A stretch of DNA of 64,000 bases from Eubacterium limosum (GTDB taxonomy: Bacteria > Bacillota > Clostridia > Eubacteriales > Eubacteriaceae). A program made the translations under genes and the position numbers. This document shows, one piece after another, positions 17,928 to 26,843 of this stretch. The first letter of the stretch is position 1. Every line of letters begins with the position of its first letter. The stretch covers positions 3,410,001 to 3,474,000 of the forward strand of contig NZ_CP019962.1 in NCBI RefSeq assembly GCF_000807675.2, written 5' to 3'. The notes below the pieces were generated by a model. That model was not told the origin of the DNA. It saw only the letters and a list, made by a program, of their open reading frames with translations, and searched no databases.

Positions 17928-17936
17928 TGTTATAAT
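17928..17936 (+). promoter_or_regulatory. Extended -10 promoter of flavodoxin gene
   Basis: TG-T-TATAAT, 54 bases before the ATG. The -35 region is weak, as in the other extended -10 promoters of this window (8186, 17010). Confidence 0.5.
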
Positions 17937-17989
17937 GGTTCGGGTTATGGGTAAAGCGATGCTTTTAAATATGGATAAAGGAGCTTAAG

Positions 17990-18484
17990 ATGAAAATATT
18001 GATCGCATATCACAGCAAAAACGGAACCTCTGAGAAATGCGCCCAGCTTTTATTAAAGCAGGTGGGGGCTGCAGACCTGGCCGATCTTAAGAAAAAGACA
18101 CCTGATTTTGAGTCCTATGATCTTATTGTTATTGGCGGCTCCATCCGCATGGGAATGTATACGCGTCCGGTGCGAAAGGCTCTCAAGAAGTATGAAGATG
18201 TTCTGGAACGGAAAAAGGTGATCTATTTCATCAACTGTGCTTTTCCGGAAAACAGGGAAAAATATTATAAGGATAATATTTCTGAAAAGCTCAGGAAGCG
18301 TACGCTGGGCTGTTTTAACTTCGGCGGTGAAATGGATCTTGCGCGGTTAACAGGCTCGGACCGCATGATTGCGACAACCGTAGCCCGCCAGTCACAGGGA
18401 AGCGGTCATCCTCTCGCGTCTATTGATGAGCGGGCCATTGAGCAGTGTGCTGGCAGAATAGCAGCAATTAAAGAAAATATATAA
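17990..18484 (+). CDS. Flavodoxin-domain protein
   Basis: A 164-residue flavodoxin-fold protein of the Flavodoxin_5 type. The FMN phosphate-binding loop is HSKNGTSEKCA near the N-terminus, and the DLIVIGGSIRMGMY segment resembles HemG-like flavodoxins. It probably carries out FMN-dependent electron transfer or quinone-type reduction. Site AAAGGAGC precedes the ATG. It is monocistronic and no haem pathway gene is adjacent, so a HemG role is not supported. Confidence 0.78.
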   Translation: MKILIAYHSKNGTSEKCAQLLLKQVGAADLADLKKKTPDFESYDLIVIGGSIRMGMYTRPVRKALKKYEDVLERKKVIYFINCAFPENREKYYKDNISEKLRKRTLGCFNFGGEMDLARLTGSDRMIATTVARQSQGSGHPLASIDERAIEQCAGRIAAIKENI

Positions 18485-18521
18485 TGGAATGAGGGCGTTT
18501 CTGTCATCACCATGTTTTTTA

Positions 18522-18558
18522 AACACCGTTTTTGGGTATATCAAAACGGTGTTTTATT
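18522..18558 (+). terminator. Intrinsic terminator
   Basis: AACACCGTTTTG pairs with CAAAACGGTGTT, followed by TTATTT. Confidence 0.85.
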
Positions 18559-18617
18559 TAGTTTAAGGACTTTTTAAAAAGTAGGATGAAAATGATACGT
18601 GGAAAGGAGTATTCACG

Positions 18618-19898
18618 ATGAATTTTAAGGTGGATCAGAAACAAATGCTGCGTGATCTCAAGGGGCTGCTAAGCATCGCAAGTACAAACGGAGATGCCGG
18701 CGCCATCGATGAAATGACACCGCTCGGCAAAAATATTAACGACGCCATTGATTATATGCTGGCTGTTGGAAAGCGTTTTGGTTTTGAAACCCAGAATCTG
18801 GACGGCTGCTGCGGCATTATTGATATGGGAGAGGGAGAGGAAATGGTCGGCGTTCTTGTGCACATTGATACAGTTCCGGTTGGTGAAGGCTGGAGTGTTG
18901 ACCCCTTCGACGGAACGGTGATTGATGGCAAGGTTTATGGCAGAGGAACCAATGACGACAAAGGGCCAGCTATGGTGGCACTGTATGCGATGAAGGCGCT
19001 GAAGGACAGTGGTGTGCCAGTAAATAAGCGTATTCGCCTGATCGTTGGCGGTGACGAGGAAAGCGGAACCTGGCGCTGTATGGATCGTTATAAGGAAACC
19101 GAGATTATACCGGATTATGCCTTTTCACCAGATGCGTCCTATCCGGTTATTTTTGCCGAAAAGGGCATTCTCAAGATTCAGATTCACAACAAGACTGATG
19201 TTACCGGCGAGGATATGACCTTGAAAGCCGGAAAACAGATCAATATTGTACCGGACTTCGCAGAGGCAGAAGTCCAGGGGCGAAGGTTTACAGCAAAGGG
19301 CAGGCCTGCCCACGCCATGGAACCGCAAAATGGCGTCAATGCTCTTTTAAAGCTGGGGCGTGAGCTTAAAGAGGCTGGAATTGTACATCCATTTTTAGAG
19401 TTGCTGGACAAAGCCAATGTAGAGGGCTTCAATATTGCAATTTCAGACGAGATCTCCGGTGAGCTGACCATTAACCCAGCCATCGGCAGGGTCGATGCGC
19501 AGGGCTCAAGGCTGGAGTGTGACATCCGCTATCCGGTAACAGCAGATGTTGACGATATTGTTGGGCGTATCCGCCAGTCTGTAGACCCTGTCGGTTACGA
19601 GGTAGACACAATGCAGATGGTACCGCCACTCTATGTTAAGAAGGACAGCCCGCTGGTACAGACACTGCTGGGCGTGTACCGGGATATTACCGGTGACAGG
19701 ACAGAGCCCATCGCCATCGGAGGCGGTACCTATGCCCGGGCTTTTGATAATGCTGTGGCCTTTGGCGTGCTGTTTCCGGATGAACCGGATATGTGCCATC
19801 AGGTGGATGAATACTGGAGCGTAGAGGATATGATGATAAATCTTCAGATTATTGCGGGTGCTCTGGCGGCTCTTGGTGTATCGAAAAGAGGTCTGTAA
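18618..19898 (+). CDS. M20-family metallopeptidase, PepV-like dipeptidase
   Basis: A 426-residue zinc dipeptidase of the M20 (PepV/Sapep-like) family. The metal-binding and catalytic motifs are HIDTVPVGEGW, GRGTNDDKGP and GGDEESG, followed by SPDASYP. A large insertion dimer or lid domain lies in the middle. It hydrolyses dipeptides in the cytoplasm. Its stop overlaps the start of the oligopeptide transporter by one base, so import and cleavage of peptides are co-expressed. The site is GGAAAGGAG. Confidence 0.87.
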   Translation: MNFKVDQKQMLRDLKGLLSIASTNGDAGAIDEMTPLGKNINDAIDYMLAVGKRFGFETQNLDGCCGIIDMGEGEEMVGVLVHIDTVPVGEGWSVDPFDGTVIDGKVYGRGTNDDKGPAMVALYAMKALKDSGVPVNKRIRLIVGGDEESGTWRCMDRYKETEIIPDYAFSPDASYPVIFAEKGILKIQIHNKTDVTGEDMTLKAGKQINIVPDFAEAEVQGRRFTAKGRPAHAMEPQNGVNALLKLGRELKEAGIVHPFLELLDKANVEGFNIAISDEISGELTINPAIGRVDAQGSRLECDIRYPVTADVDDIVGRIRQSVDPVGYEVDTMQMVPPLYVKKDSPLVQTLLGVYRDITGDRTEPIAIGGGTYARAFDNAVAFGVLFPDEPDMCHQVDEYWSVEDMMINLQIIAGALAALGVSKRGL

Positions 19899-21814
19899 TG
19901 AAAGAGGAATCATCATTTAAGCCCTTTATTTCAGCGGACCGGATCATGCCAGAGTTTACAGCCACCTCTATTATCCTCGGGTTGATACTGGCAGTGGTCT
20001 TTGGAGCAGCCAATGCATACCTTGGCCTGCGCGTTGGACTGACCATTTCGGCGTCAATTCCGGCAGCGGTTATCTCGATGGGGGTCATCCGTCTTATTCT
20101 TAAAAAAGATTCTATTCTAGAGAATAACATTGTGCAGACCATTGGATCAGCGGGCGAATCGGTGGCTTCGGGTGCGATTTTTACGCTGCCTGCTCTGTTT
20201 ATGTGGAGCCAGGAATGGGGAACCGCCAGCCCTTCGCTGCTTGAGATCGCCCTCATTGCTGTCTGCGGCGGCTTCCTTGGGATATTGTTCATGATTCCGC
20301 TGCGCAGGGCTTTGATCGTCAAAGAGCACGGTGTTTTACCATATCCGGAAGGCACTGCCTGCGCCGAGGTTTTACTTGCCGGTGAGGAGGGAGGCTCCAA
20401 AGCGTCCATCGTCTTTGCTGGTCTTGGCATCGCGGGTGTCTATAAATTTATCACAGATGGACTGAAGCTGTTTCCATCTGAAATCTCATGGGAGATTAAG
20501 GGCTACAAGGGTGCAGCCTTTGGATGTGATGTGCTGCCGGCGCTTTTGGGCGTTGGCTATATCTGTGGCCCGAAGATCGCATCCTATATGTTTTCCGGCG
20601 GCGTTTTAAGCTGGCTGGTCATTATGCCCCTTATCAGTATGTTTGCCGGTGATGCGGTGATTTTCCCGGGGACAGTGCCCATTTCAACACTGGATTCCTT
20701 TGGAATCTGGAGTAACTATGTCCGTTACATTGGCGCTGGTGCGGTGGCAGCCGGTGGGATAATCAGCCTGGTGAAATCGCTGCCCCTCATTGTCAGCACT
20801 TTTAAGCAGGCTATGAAAAGCTATTCGGGCAACAACGGTCCAGAGGTACAGATCCGGACAGATCGTGATTTGAATATGAAGCTGGTTGCAGCCATGGTTT
20901 TAGTCATTATTTTAGTTATCTGGCTGGTGCCTGTGATTCCAGTCGATATTTTTGGCGCGCTGATCATTACCGTTTTCGGCTTTTTCTTTGCAACGGTTGC
21001 CTCTCGAATCGTAGGTCTGGTGGGCAGCAGCAACAATCCGGTTTCTGGGATGACCATTGCCACACTGCTTATCGCGACGGTTATCTTTAAAGCCATTGGG
21101 ATGACCGGACAGTCTGGAATGACTGGCGCTATTGCCGTGGGCTCGATTATTGCCATTATCGCAGCGATTTCCGGTGACACCTCGCAGGATTTAAAAACCG
21201 GCTATATTGTGGGGTCGACGCCTCAGAAGCAGCAGATCGGCGAGCTGCTGGGCGTGATCATTTCAGCCTTGGCCATCGGTGGGATTCTTTATCTGCTCAA
21301 CGCGGCCTGGGGCTACGGTTCTGCCGAGCTTCCCGCGCCGCAGGCTGTTTTAATGAAAATGGTGGTTGAGGGTGTTATGGATGGGAATCTTCCGTGGACC
21401 CTTGTCTTTATCGGCGCGGGTATCGCAGTGGTGGTTGAAATCCTTGGTATTCCTGTACTGCCTTTTGCTGTTGGGCTGTACCTGCCGGTACACTTAAACA
21501 CAGCCATTATGATCGGTGGGCTGGTGCGCCTGTTTTTTGAAAAGAAAAAAAAGGTGACCGAGGATCAGCGAAAAGAATTCTTAAACAAAGGTCTGCTTTA
21601 CACCTCAGGCATGATCGCGGGGGAAGGCCTTGTGGGGATTTTGCTGGCTGTTTTTGCTGTGGTTCCCTTTGGCGCCGGCTACCTTGGCGATGTTTTAAAC
21701 ATTTCTGGCCGCTTCTCGCTGGGGAGCGCAGGCTCCATTGCCTTTTTTATCCTCCTGATTTTATCTGTTTTTAAGTTCTCAATCTGGAATAAGGATAAAA
21801 AAGCAGTACAATAA
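19898..21814 (+). CDS. OPT-family oligopeptide transporter
   Basis: A 638-residue membrane protein with about 15 hydrophobic segments. It belongs to the oligopeptide transporter family (OPT). Family features include GAANAYLGLRVGLTISASIPAAV near the N-terminus, NNIVQTIGSAGESVASG and GDTSQDLKTGYIVG. OPT proteins couple peptide or metal-chelate uptake to protons. Co-translation with a dipeptidase favours peptides as substrate. Confidence 0.9.
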   Translation: MKEESSFKPFISADRIMPEFTATSIILGLILAVVFGAANAYLGLRVGLTISASIPAAVISMGVIRLILKKDSILENNIVQTIGSAGESVASGAIFTLPALFMWSQEWGTASPSLLEIALIAVCGGFLGILFMIPLRRALIVKEHGVLPYPEGTACAEVLLAGEEGGSKASIVFAGLGIAGVYKFITDGLKLFPSEISWEIKGYKGAAFGCDVLPALLGVGYICGPKIASYMFSGGVLSWLVIMPLISMFAGDAVIFPGTVPISTLDSFGIWSNYVRYIGAGAVAAGGIISLVKSLPLIVSTFKQAMKSYSGNNGPEVQIRTDRDLNMKLVAAMVLVIILVIWLVPVIPVDIFGALIITVFGFFFATVASRIVGLVGSSNNPVSGMTIATLLIATVIFKAIGMTGQSGMTGAIAVGSIIAIIAAISGDTSQDLKTGYIVGSTPQKQQIGELLGVIISALAIGGILYLLNAAWGYGSAELPAPQAVLMKMVVEGVMDGNLPWTLVFIGAGIAVVVEILGIPVLPFAVGLYLPVHLNTAIMIGGLVRLFFEKKKKVTEDQRKEFLNKGLLYTSGMIAGEGLVGILLAVFAVVPFGAGYLGDVLNISGRFSLGSAGSIAFFILLILSVFKFSIWNKDKKAVQ

Positions 21815-21836
21815 AAATAAATTGGAGGTGTTTGAA

Positions 21837-22247
21837 ATAAAACGCAGACATTTACATAAAAAAGCAAATTATCTGGATTATATTCCAGTACACAATGCCG
21901 CATATACCTATACTAAAAACAAGCGTGGACTCATAACCATTCGTGTGCCAAATACCGGATGGATTAACCGGGTGGCGCAGCGGTTCTTTGGTATGCCGGA
22001 AGTCAGTACTATTCGCCTGGACACCTATGGCAGTTATGTCTGGGAGCAGATAGACGGCAAGAGGGATGTGCAGGCCCTGGCCTGTGTAATGAAAGAGCGC
22101 TTTGGGCAAAATGCAGAGCCTCTCTATGAACGGCTGATCCGTTTTCTTGAAACGCTCAGGGAAAATAAATACATTCATCTGAACAAAGATGGAGAAGAGG
22201 CACAAAAGGCAGGCTCTGCGTCGAAGCAGTGCTGCCGTGAAGCCTGA
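21837..22247 (+). CDS. PqqD-family protein
   Basis: A protein of about 136 residues with a PqqD-like winged fold (STIRLDTYGSYVWEQIDGKRDVQALACVM, then a helical tail). PqqD domains bind RiPP precursor peptides, but stand-alone clostridial copies are uncharacterised and no PQQ or RiPP maturase is seen here. The start is unusual. The ribosome site GGAGG (21824-21828) is followed eight bases later by an in-frame ATA, and there is no ATG, GTG or TTG at proper spacing. TTG 21822 and GTG 21828 overlap the site itself. The gene follows the OPT gene closely and may be in its operon. Confidence 0.7.
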   Translation: MKRRHLHKKANYLDYIPVHNAAYTYTKNKRGLITIRVPNTGWINRVAQRFFGMPEVSTIRLDTYGSYVWEQIDGKRDVQALACVMKERFGQNAEPLYERLIRFLETLRENKYIHLNKDGEEAQKAGSASKQCCREA

Positions 22248-22277
22248 AAAGAGTTGTTTTAAACAGCTCTTTTTTTG
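22247..22277 (+). terminator. Intrinsic terminator
   Basis: AAAGAG.TGTTT pairs with AAACAGCTCTTT, followed by T7. It ends the dipeptidase-OPT-PqqD operon. Confidence 0.8.
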
Positions 22278-22304
22278 ACCGTTGAAATGGAAATTTGGTA
22301 TAAT
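22275..22304 (+). promoter_or_regulatory. Sigma-A type promoter
   Basis: TTGACC (22275-22280), 18-base spacer, TATAAT (22299-22304). It precedes the glycosylase/Crp-Fnr gene pair by 33 bases. Confidence 0.75.
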
Positions 22305-22336
22305 AGCAATATGCTAAAGAAACAAGGTGATCCCCA

Positions 22337-22852
22337 ATGAATAATTTAGTGACGCATACCATCGAGCCCTTTTGCCAGCCAGACGCGCGGATATTGATTT
22401 TAGGCACCATACCTTCGCCTAAATCCAGAGAGTTTGGTTTTTATTACGGACATCCCCAAAACCGTTTCTGGCGGGTGCTGTCCGATATTCTAAACCAGCC
22501 CAGGCCAGAGACCAACGAAGAAAAGAAGGATTTTCTGAAGCGAAATAACATCGCCCTCTGGGATGTGCTGGCTTCCTGTAATATCGACGGAGCCAGTGAC
22601 AGCAGCATTAAAAATCCTGTTCCCAATGATTTTACAGAGGTATTGGGCAGGGGAAAGATAAAAGCTGTTTTTACAACCGGGGCAAAGGCAACGTCGCTCT
22701 ATAAAAAATATTGCTATCCCACAACGGGTGTGCCTTCCATTTTGCTGCCATCCACCAGCCCGGCCAACTGCCGCTTAAAATATGAAGATCTAAAGCAGGC
22801 CTATCGTGTGATTTTAGAGCCGCTGAGGGGAGAAAACGGATGGATAAAATGA
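22337..22852 (+). CDS. DNA-deoxyinosine glycosylase (uracil-DNA glycosylase superfamily)
   Basis: A 171-residue enzyme of the uracil-DNA glycosylase superfamily, hypoxanthine-DNA glycosylase type. The family segment ILGTIPSPKSREFGFYYGHPQNRFW is at the N-terminus and LLPSTSPAN at the C-terminus. It excises deaminated bases (hypoxanthine) from DNA to start base excision repair. The end overlaps the Crp/Fnr gene by 13 bases. Confidence 0.85.
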   Translation: MNNLVTHTIEPFCQPDARILILGTIPSPKSREFGFYYGHPQNRFWRVLSDILNQPRPETNEEKKDFLKRNNIALWDVLASCNIDGASDSSIKNPVPNDFTEVLGRGKIKAVFTTGAKATSLYKKYCYPTTGVPSILLPSTSPANCRLKYEDLKQAYRVILEPLRGENGWIK

Positions 22853-23511
22853 TTGCCAAAACCTTTGAGGGAGTATGCAGTGATACGCTTAGATCCCTGA
22901 TGCAGCCTGGAAAGGTGCGCTGCTACCGAAAGGGGGAGCATCTTTTCAGAGACCGTGAGGCAACGCCCTTTGTGTTTGTGATTTTATCGGGCAAGGCGTC
23001 CCTTTATAAAATTGGAGAGAGCGGGCAGAAAAAGGTTGCTTTTATTTTGGGGCCGGGTGAGCTCATCAATGAGGATATCCACCCCGAGACCACCTCCTCT
23101 GTGAGCTGTGAGGCTTTTGAGAACCTGGAGGTTCTGTGCATTGAAAAAACAGAGCTGAAAGAGTGGATGAAGCGGGATTTTGGACTGACAGAGATCATAC
23201 TGAACGCGGGCAACCGAAAGATCCGGCGGCTGTACCGCCAGTTGAAAAACACAACCGGTGTACTGAAAATGGAGAGACGTGTAGCCGCAAAGCTGTGGAA
23301 GCTAGCCAATGACTACGGCGTGGATACCCCGCAGGGCCGTACAATTGACCTGGATATCAGCATCACTTATCTGGCCGATTTAATGGGCTCGCCCAGAGAA
23401 ACAATCTCAAGAGCCTTAAAGCTTTTGAATACACAAAAGCTTATCCGGCAGGATAAAGGCCGGATTACAGTTGTGGATATGGACATTCTATCCGATTATT
23501 TTAAGCAGTAA
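22840..23511 (+). CDS. Crp/Fnr-family transcriptional regulator
   Basis: A 223-residue regulator with an N-terminal cyclic-nucleotide-binding-like beta barrel (about 20-115), a dimerisation helix and a C-terminal winged helix (ITYLADLMGSPRETISRALKLL). No N-terminal cysteine set of the Fnr [4Fe-4S] type is visible. Cys14 and Cys26 are the only early cysteines, so redox sensing is not evident. It is translated from inside the end of the glycosylase gene (site GAGGGGAG). Targets unknown. Confidence 0.87.
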   Translation: MDKMIAKTFEGVCSDTLRSLMQPGKVRCYRKGEHLFRDREATPFVFVILSGKASLYKIGESGQKKVAFILGPGELINEDIHPETTSSVSCEAFENLEVLCIEKTELKEWMKRDFGLTEIILNAGNRKIRRLYRQLKNTTGVLKMERRVAAKLWKLANDYGVDTPQGRTIDLDISITYLADLMGSPRETISRALKLLNTQKLIRQDKGRITVVDMDILSDYFKQ

Positions 23512-23538
23512 AAGGCAGGCTAAAGCCTGCCTTTTCTG
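23510..23538 (+). terminator. Intrinsic terminator
   Basis: A 10-bp stem AAAGGCAGGC/GCCTGCCTTT with a TAAA loop, overlapping the stop of the Crp/Fnr gene. Confidence 0.85.
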
Positions 23539-23576
23539 TCTTTCAGACTGAAAATCCGTCTGTCAGGCAAACCTTA

Positions 23577-23605
23577 TTGCTTTTGCAGATAAAATGACTT
23601 ATAAT
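23577..23605 (+). promoter_or_regulatory. Promoter of the LytTR/SdpI cassette
   Basis: TTGCTT (23577-23582), 17-base spacer, TATAAT (23600-23605). It lies inside the longer open frame and so supports ATG 23636 as the start of the response regulator. Confidence 0.65.
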
Positions 23606-23635
23606 GAAATTACATCGAAGGGAGAAGAATGCATC

Positions 23636-24337
23636 ATGCTGAGGGTAGCGGTTTGTGACGATGAAAAAGAAATGCGGGAAATAATCTGTGGGTTTTTAAA
23701 GAATTACCCCAATGTAGAAGCCATCGATTGTTTTGAATGCGGAGAAGCCTTTCTTCAGAAGCGGGGTCACTATGATCTGGTGTTTTTAGACATTGATATG
23801 AGCGGCATGGATGGGATCGAGACTGGCCGCAGAATCCGAAAATGGGATAAGCAGGTCTATATTGTCTATGTGACCCATCTGCCCGATTACCAGAAATATA
23901 CCATGGATGTGCATGCCTTTGGCTATCTTGAAAAGCCTGTGACTCAGAGTGACATTAAAGCCATTCTCCAGGAAGTGGAGGCGTACAAGCAGGAAACAGA
24001 GCAGCCTTTATTTCTTGAGTTTAAGACAGAGGAAGGAATTGTGCGGTTCGATATAAGGGATATTTTTTATTTCGAGTACACAGAACGCAAGGTACGCATG
24101 TGCACCCAGAGGGGCACCTTTTATCTGCGCCGTAAAATGGGTGAGGTTGCAGAAGTGATGAAGCCCTATGCTTTCAGCCAGCCCCACAAAAGCTTCTGTG
24201 TGAATCTTTTCCACGTCAAAGCCATCAAGGGCTATGATATCCAGATGACAAACAGCGATGTGGTACCGCTGTCGCAAAAGAAGTCTGCGGCGTTCAGGGA
24301 GCAGCTCAATGTTTATCTGGAGCATTTGATCGGATAG
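23636..24337 (+). CDS. LytTR-family response regulator (AgrA-like)
   Basis: A 233-residue response regulator with a receiver domain (acidic DDE near residues 8-10, phospho-acceptor Asp in LVFLDIDMSGMDG near residue 50, Lys in YLEKPV) and a C-terminal LytTR DNA-binding domain (FYFEYTERKVRM, FSQPHKSFCVNL). It is the partner of the histidine kinase encoded 14 bases downstream. The ATG at 23636 has site GGGAGAAG and follows a promoter. An upstream in-frame ATG at 23594 would overlap the promoter. Confidence 0.88.
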   Translation: MLRVAVCDDEKEMREIICGFLKNYPNVEAIDCFECGEAFLQKRGHYDLVFLDIDMSGMDGIETGRRIRKWDKQVYIVYVTHLPDYQKYTMDVHAFGYLEKPVTQSDIKAILQEVEAYKQETEQPLFLEFKTEEGIVRFDIRDIFYFEYTERKVRMCTQRGTFYLRRKMGEVAEVMKPYAFSQPHKSFCVNLFHVKAIKGYDIQMTNSDVVPLSQKKSAAFREQLNVYLEHLIG

Positions 24338-24351
24338 GAGGGGAATTCAAA

Positions 24352-25677
24352 ATGTCAGAAACGGATGCATTCATTTTTATGTGCTTTGCGGTCGTTATTA
24401 ATTTTTTTACGGTTTATATGACCTTCGATTTTATGCGCTGGCTACTGGGCCCCTTTGACCGTTCCCGGGGTGTTCAGATAGCGCTGGTCGCCGCCTATGA
24501 AATTATTCTGACAGCTGCCAGCTATTTTATTTATCCTTTTGTCAAGATTGCAGCAATGCCTGTTTTCAGTGTCTTGCTTGGAGCAGCCCTGTACCAGAAT
24601 CGAAAAAAAGTAAAGCTCTATTATATATTTGCCTTCAGCTGCTTTTTAGGTTTGTTTGACTTTCTGTTATGTATTGTCATGCCGTTTTTACTGGGTATGT
24701 TTATCACGTTCATTCCATTTAATCCATGGCAGAACGGGTTGGGGATACTCCTGAATCAGGTGATTATCTTTCTTCTTTACCGCATATTTGTCACGCGTTT
24801 CCACAAAGAAAAAATCCTGGTAAATGGTAGTATCAAAATATTTGGCTTTATCATCTTGCCAGTATTCAGTGTGATGAACATTGTGTTGATGTACTTTCTG
24901 GCAGCCTATCTCTTGCCGCCGCTGATCACCTTTTTCCTGATTTGTGATATCTTTATGGTGCCGTTTTTAAACCTGTATTTATTCTATCTTTTTAACAAGG
25001 TGGTTCAAAATAACGAGATGAAAAAGCAGCTGGCCCTGTATGATCAGGCGTCGGGCCTCCAGTACCGTTACTATCAGGAAATGGAGCAAAAGCTGGCGGA
25101 TTCCAGAAAAACAGTGCACGATATGAAAAACCACCTCCAGGCCATGGAGCGGCTGTACCAGACCGGCGAGGCGGAAAAAGGCAGACAATACGGCGATGAT
25201 TTAAGACAGCTTTTAAACAGCTTCAGCCAGGATTATTATACGGACAACCGCGTTCTGAATATTGTGATCAACGACAAGGCAAAGCGCGGCAAAATGTCAT
25301 CTGTCCCGGTAGACTGTGCCCTGAACCAGATCGATCTGTCGTTTATGAAAGAGATGGATATCACAACGATTTTTGCTAACCTGTTAGATAATGCCATTGA
25401 GGCGGCCTGTGAGGCCAGAGAGCCCTGGACAAAGCTGAAGGCCGATAATGTGCGGGATTTTATTGTGATTTCTGTCGAGAACAGTATGAAAAAAAGCCCG
25501 GCTTTAAACGAAAGCTGGCTGAACTCAAACAAGGAGGGGCATCAGGGCTATGGCCTTGAAAATGTAAAACGCGCCCTGGAAAAGTACAATGGACATTTGC
25601 GTATCGAGACAGGCGAGAATACCTTTAAAGTAAGCCTGTTCATTCCAGTTCAAACAGAGGTGAAAAATGATGGTTGA
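24352..25677 (+). CDS. AgrC-like GHKL sensor histidine kinase
   Basis: A 441-residue membrane sensor kinase. The first 215 residues form about six hydrophobic helices, the layout of peptide-sensing AgrC-type kinases. A coiled linker, the phospho-acceptor His in VHDMKNHLQAME (near residue 255), the N box NLLDNAIEAA and the G box GYGLENVKRALEKY follow. Its end overlaps the next gene by eleven bases. No obvious autoinducer precursor gene was found beside it. Confidence 0.88.
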   Translation: MSETDAFIFMCFAVVINFFTVYMTFDFMRWLLGPFDRSRGVQIALVAAYEIILTAASYFIYPFVKIAAMPVFSVLLGAALYQNRKKVKLYYIFAFSCFLGLFDFLLCIVMPFLLGMFITFIPFNPWQNGLGILLNQVIIFLLYRIFVTRFHKEKILVNGSIKIFGFIILPVFSVMNIVLMYFLAAYLLPPLITFFLICDIFMVPFLNLYLFYLFNKVVQNNEMKKQLALYDQASGLQYRYYQEMEQKLADSRKTVHDMKNHLQAMERLYQTGEAEKGRQYGDDLRQLLNSFSQDYYTDNRVLNIVINDKAKRGKMSSVPVDCALNQIDLSFMKEMDITTIFANLLDNAIEAACEAREPWTKLKADNVRDFIVISVENSMKKSPALNESWLNSNKEGHQGYGLENVKRALEKYNGHLRIETGENTFKVSLFIPVQTEVKNDG

Positions 25678-26416
25678 TTCAGGGATTATTGCCAGTCTGA
25701 TCGTATTGATTTTTTTATGCTTTGCCATTCCTGTCGGAGGATTTATTTATCTAAGTGTCAAGAAAAAGCGTGTCGCTAAGCCTTTCTTTATCGGTATGCT
25801 GGTGTTCTTTATTTTTCAGATGGTGATCCGTCTGCCGATTATACAGATTGTACTGCCGCAGACAGCATGGTTTTTATCCATGAGCCACAATCCCTGGCTT
25901 TACGGCCTTTTTATGGGCGGTACAGCGGCCATTGCGGAGGAATTCGGGCGTTATATTGCTGTTCGGTTTTTATTAAAAAAGAACCGGCGCTATGCAGACG
26001 GCATTGCCTATGGGCTGGGGCATGGCGGTATAGAGGCAATGCTGCTCATCGGTGTGAATAATATTGCGAATTTGATTGTTTTGCTGGATGGCCAATCGTT
26101 TTTAGCGCCAGTCATTGCTGCACAGCTGAGCTATGCGGCTGTTTTTACAGCGGTCTTTGAGCGTGTCTGTGCCATGGCTCTGCAGGTCGGCCTTTCAATG
26201 CTGGTATTTTACTCTGTGCGGTCGAAAGAATGGCGTTATCTTGTGTATGCTCTGGTCATACATACCGTTGTAGACGCCGCCATTGTCATTCTACCAGGCG
26301 CCTTTGGCTTATCGAGCGTCTGGATAGAAGTGGTGCTATTCTTTGCGGCGGCAGGGTTAATGATCTGGACAGTAAAAATACGTCCGGTGTTTATAAATGG
26401 AGAGGAGAATTTATGA
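25667..26416 (+). CDS. YhfC-family intramembrane protease-like protein
   Basis: A 249-residue protein with about seven helices and the conserved motifs of the YhfC glutamic-type intramembrane protease family (PF10086): AIAEEFGRY, GLGHGGIEA, FERVCA and HTVVDA. Relatives are membrane proteases of the CAAX/bacteriocin-immunity clan. It is co-translated with the kinase upstream and the lipoprotein downstream (ATGA overlap). Role inferred: processing or resistance to a membrane-active peptide. Confidence 0.78.
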   Translation: MMVDSGIIASLIVLIFLCFAIPVGGFIYLSVKKKRVAKPFFIGMLVFFIFQMVIRLPIIQIVLPQTAWFLSMSHNPWLYGLFMGGTAAIAEEFGRYIAVRFLLKKNRRYADGIAYGLGHGGIEAMLLIGVNNIANLIVLLDGQSFLAPVIAAQLSYAAVFTAVFERVCAMALQVGLSMLVFYSVRSKEWRYLVYALVIHTVVDAAIVILPGAFGLSSVWIEVVLFFAAAGLMIWTVKIRPVFINGEENL

Positions 26417-26829
26417 TGAAAAAGAAGATAATTGCTATCGGTTTGGCTGTATTAATGCTTTTGACCGTGTTGTCGGCCTGTTCAGGCGGGTCAGCCTCCA
26501 ATCAGAAGCTCGACCCTGCCTTCAGTGAGGATACCTTGAAGCAGTCGGCAGAAAAGGTTATTGACGAGTGGAACAGCCAGGAGTTTGATGCCATAGCGGC
26601 TGAAGTGTCCGAGAATTTTAAAGATAAACTAAATGCCAATGTCTTGAAGGACGCCTGGAATCAAACCATGCCTAAGCTGGGGGAATTCAGAAGCATCAAA
26701 CAGACAGAAACAGCGCCGAATAACAAAAGCGCTTTGGTGGTAGCTGTTGCGGAGTACGAAAATGGCAAAGCCCAGTTTACCATCGGTTTTGATCAAAACA
26801 TGAAAATTGACAATTTTTTCATCAAGTAG
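26413..26829 (+). CDS. DUF3887-like lipoprotein
   Basis: A 138-residue lipoprotein with a signal peptide and lipobox LSAC, so it is anchored outside the membrane by an N-terminal lipidated Cys (near residue 23). The mature part has the DUF3887 pattern (FDAIAAEVSENFKDKL...DAWNQTMPKLGEF), a small NTF2-like fold. The frame is open upstream, but the ATG at 26413 overlaps the YhfC-like stop and has site GGAGAGGAG. Confidence 0.82.
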   Translation: MMKKKIIAIGLAVLMLLTVLSACSGGSASNQKLDPAFSEDTLKQSAEKVIDEWNSQEFDAIAAEVSENFKDKLNANVLKDAWNQTMPKLGEFRSIKQTETAPNNKSALVVAVAEYENGKAQFTIGFDQNMKIDNFFIK

Positions 26830-26843
26830 CAAAGGAGAATTTC

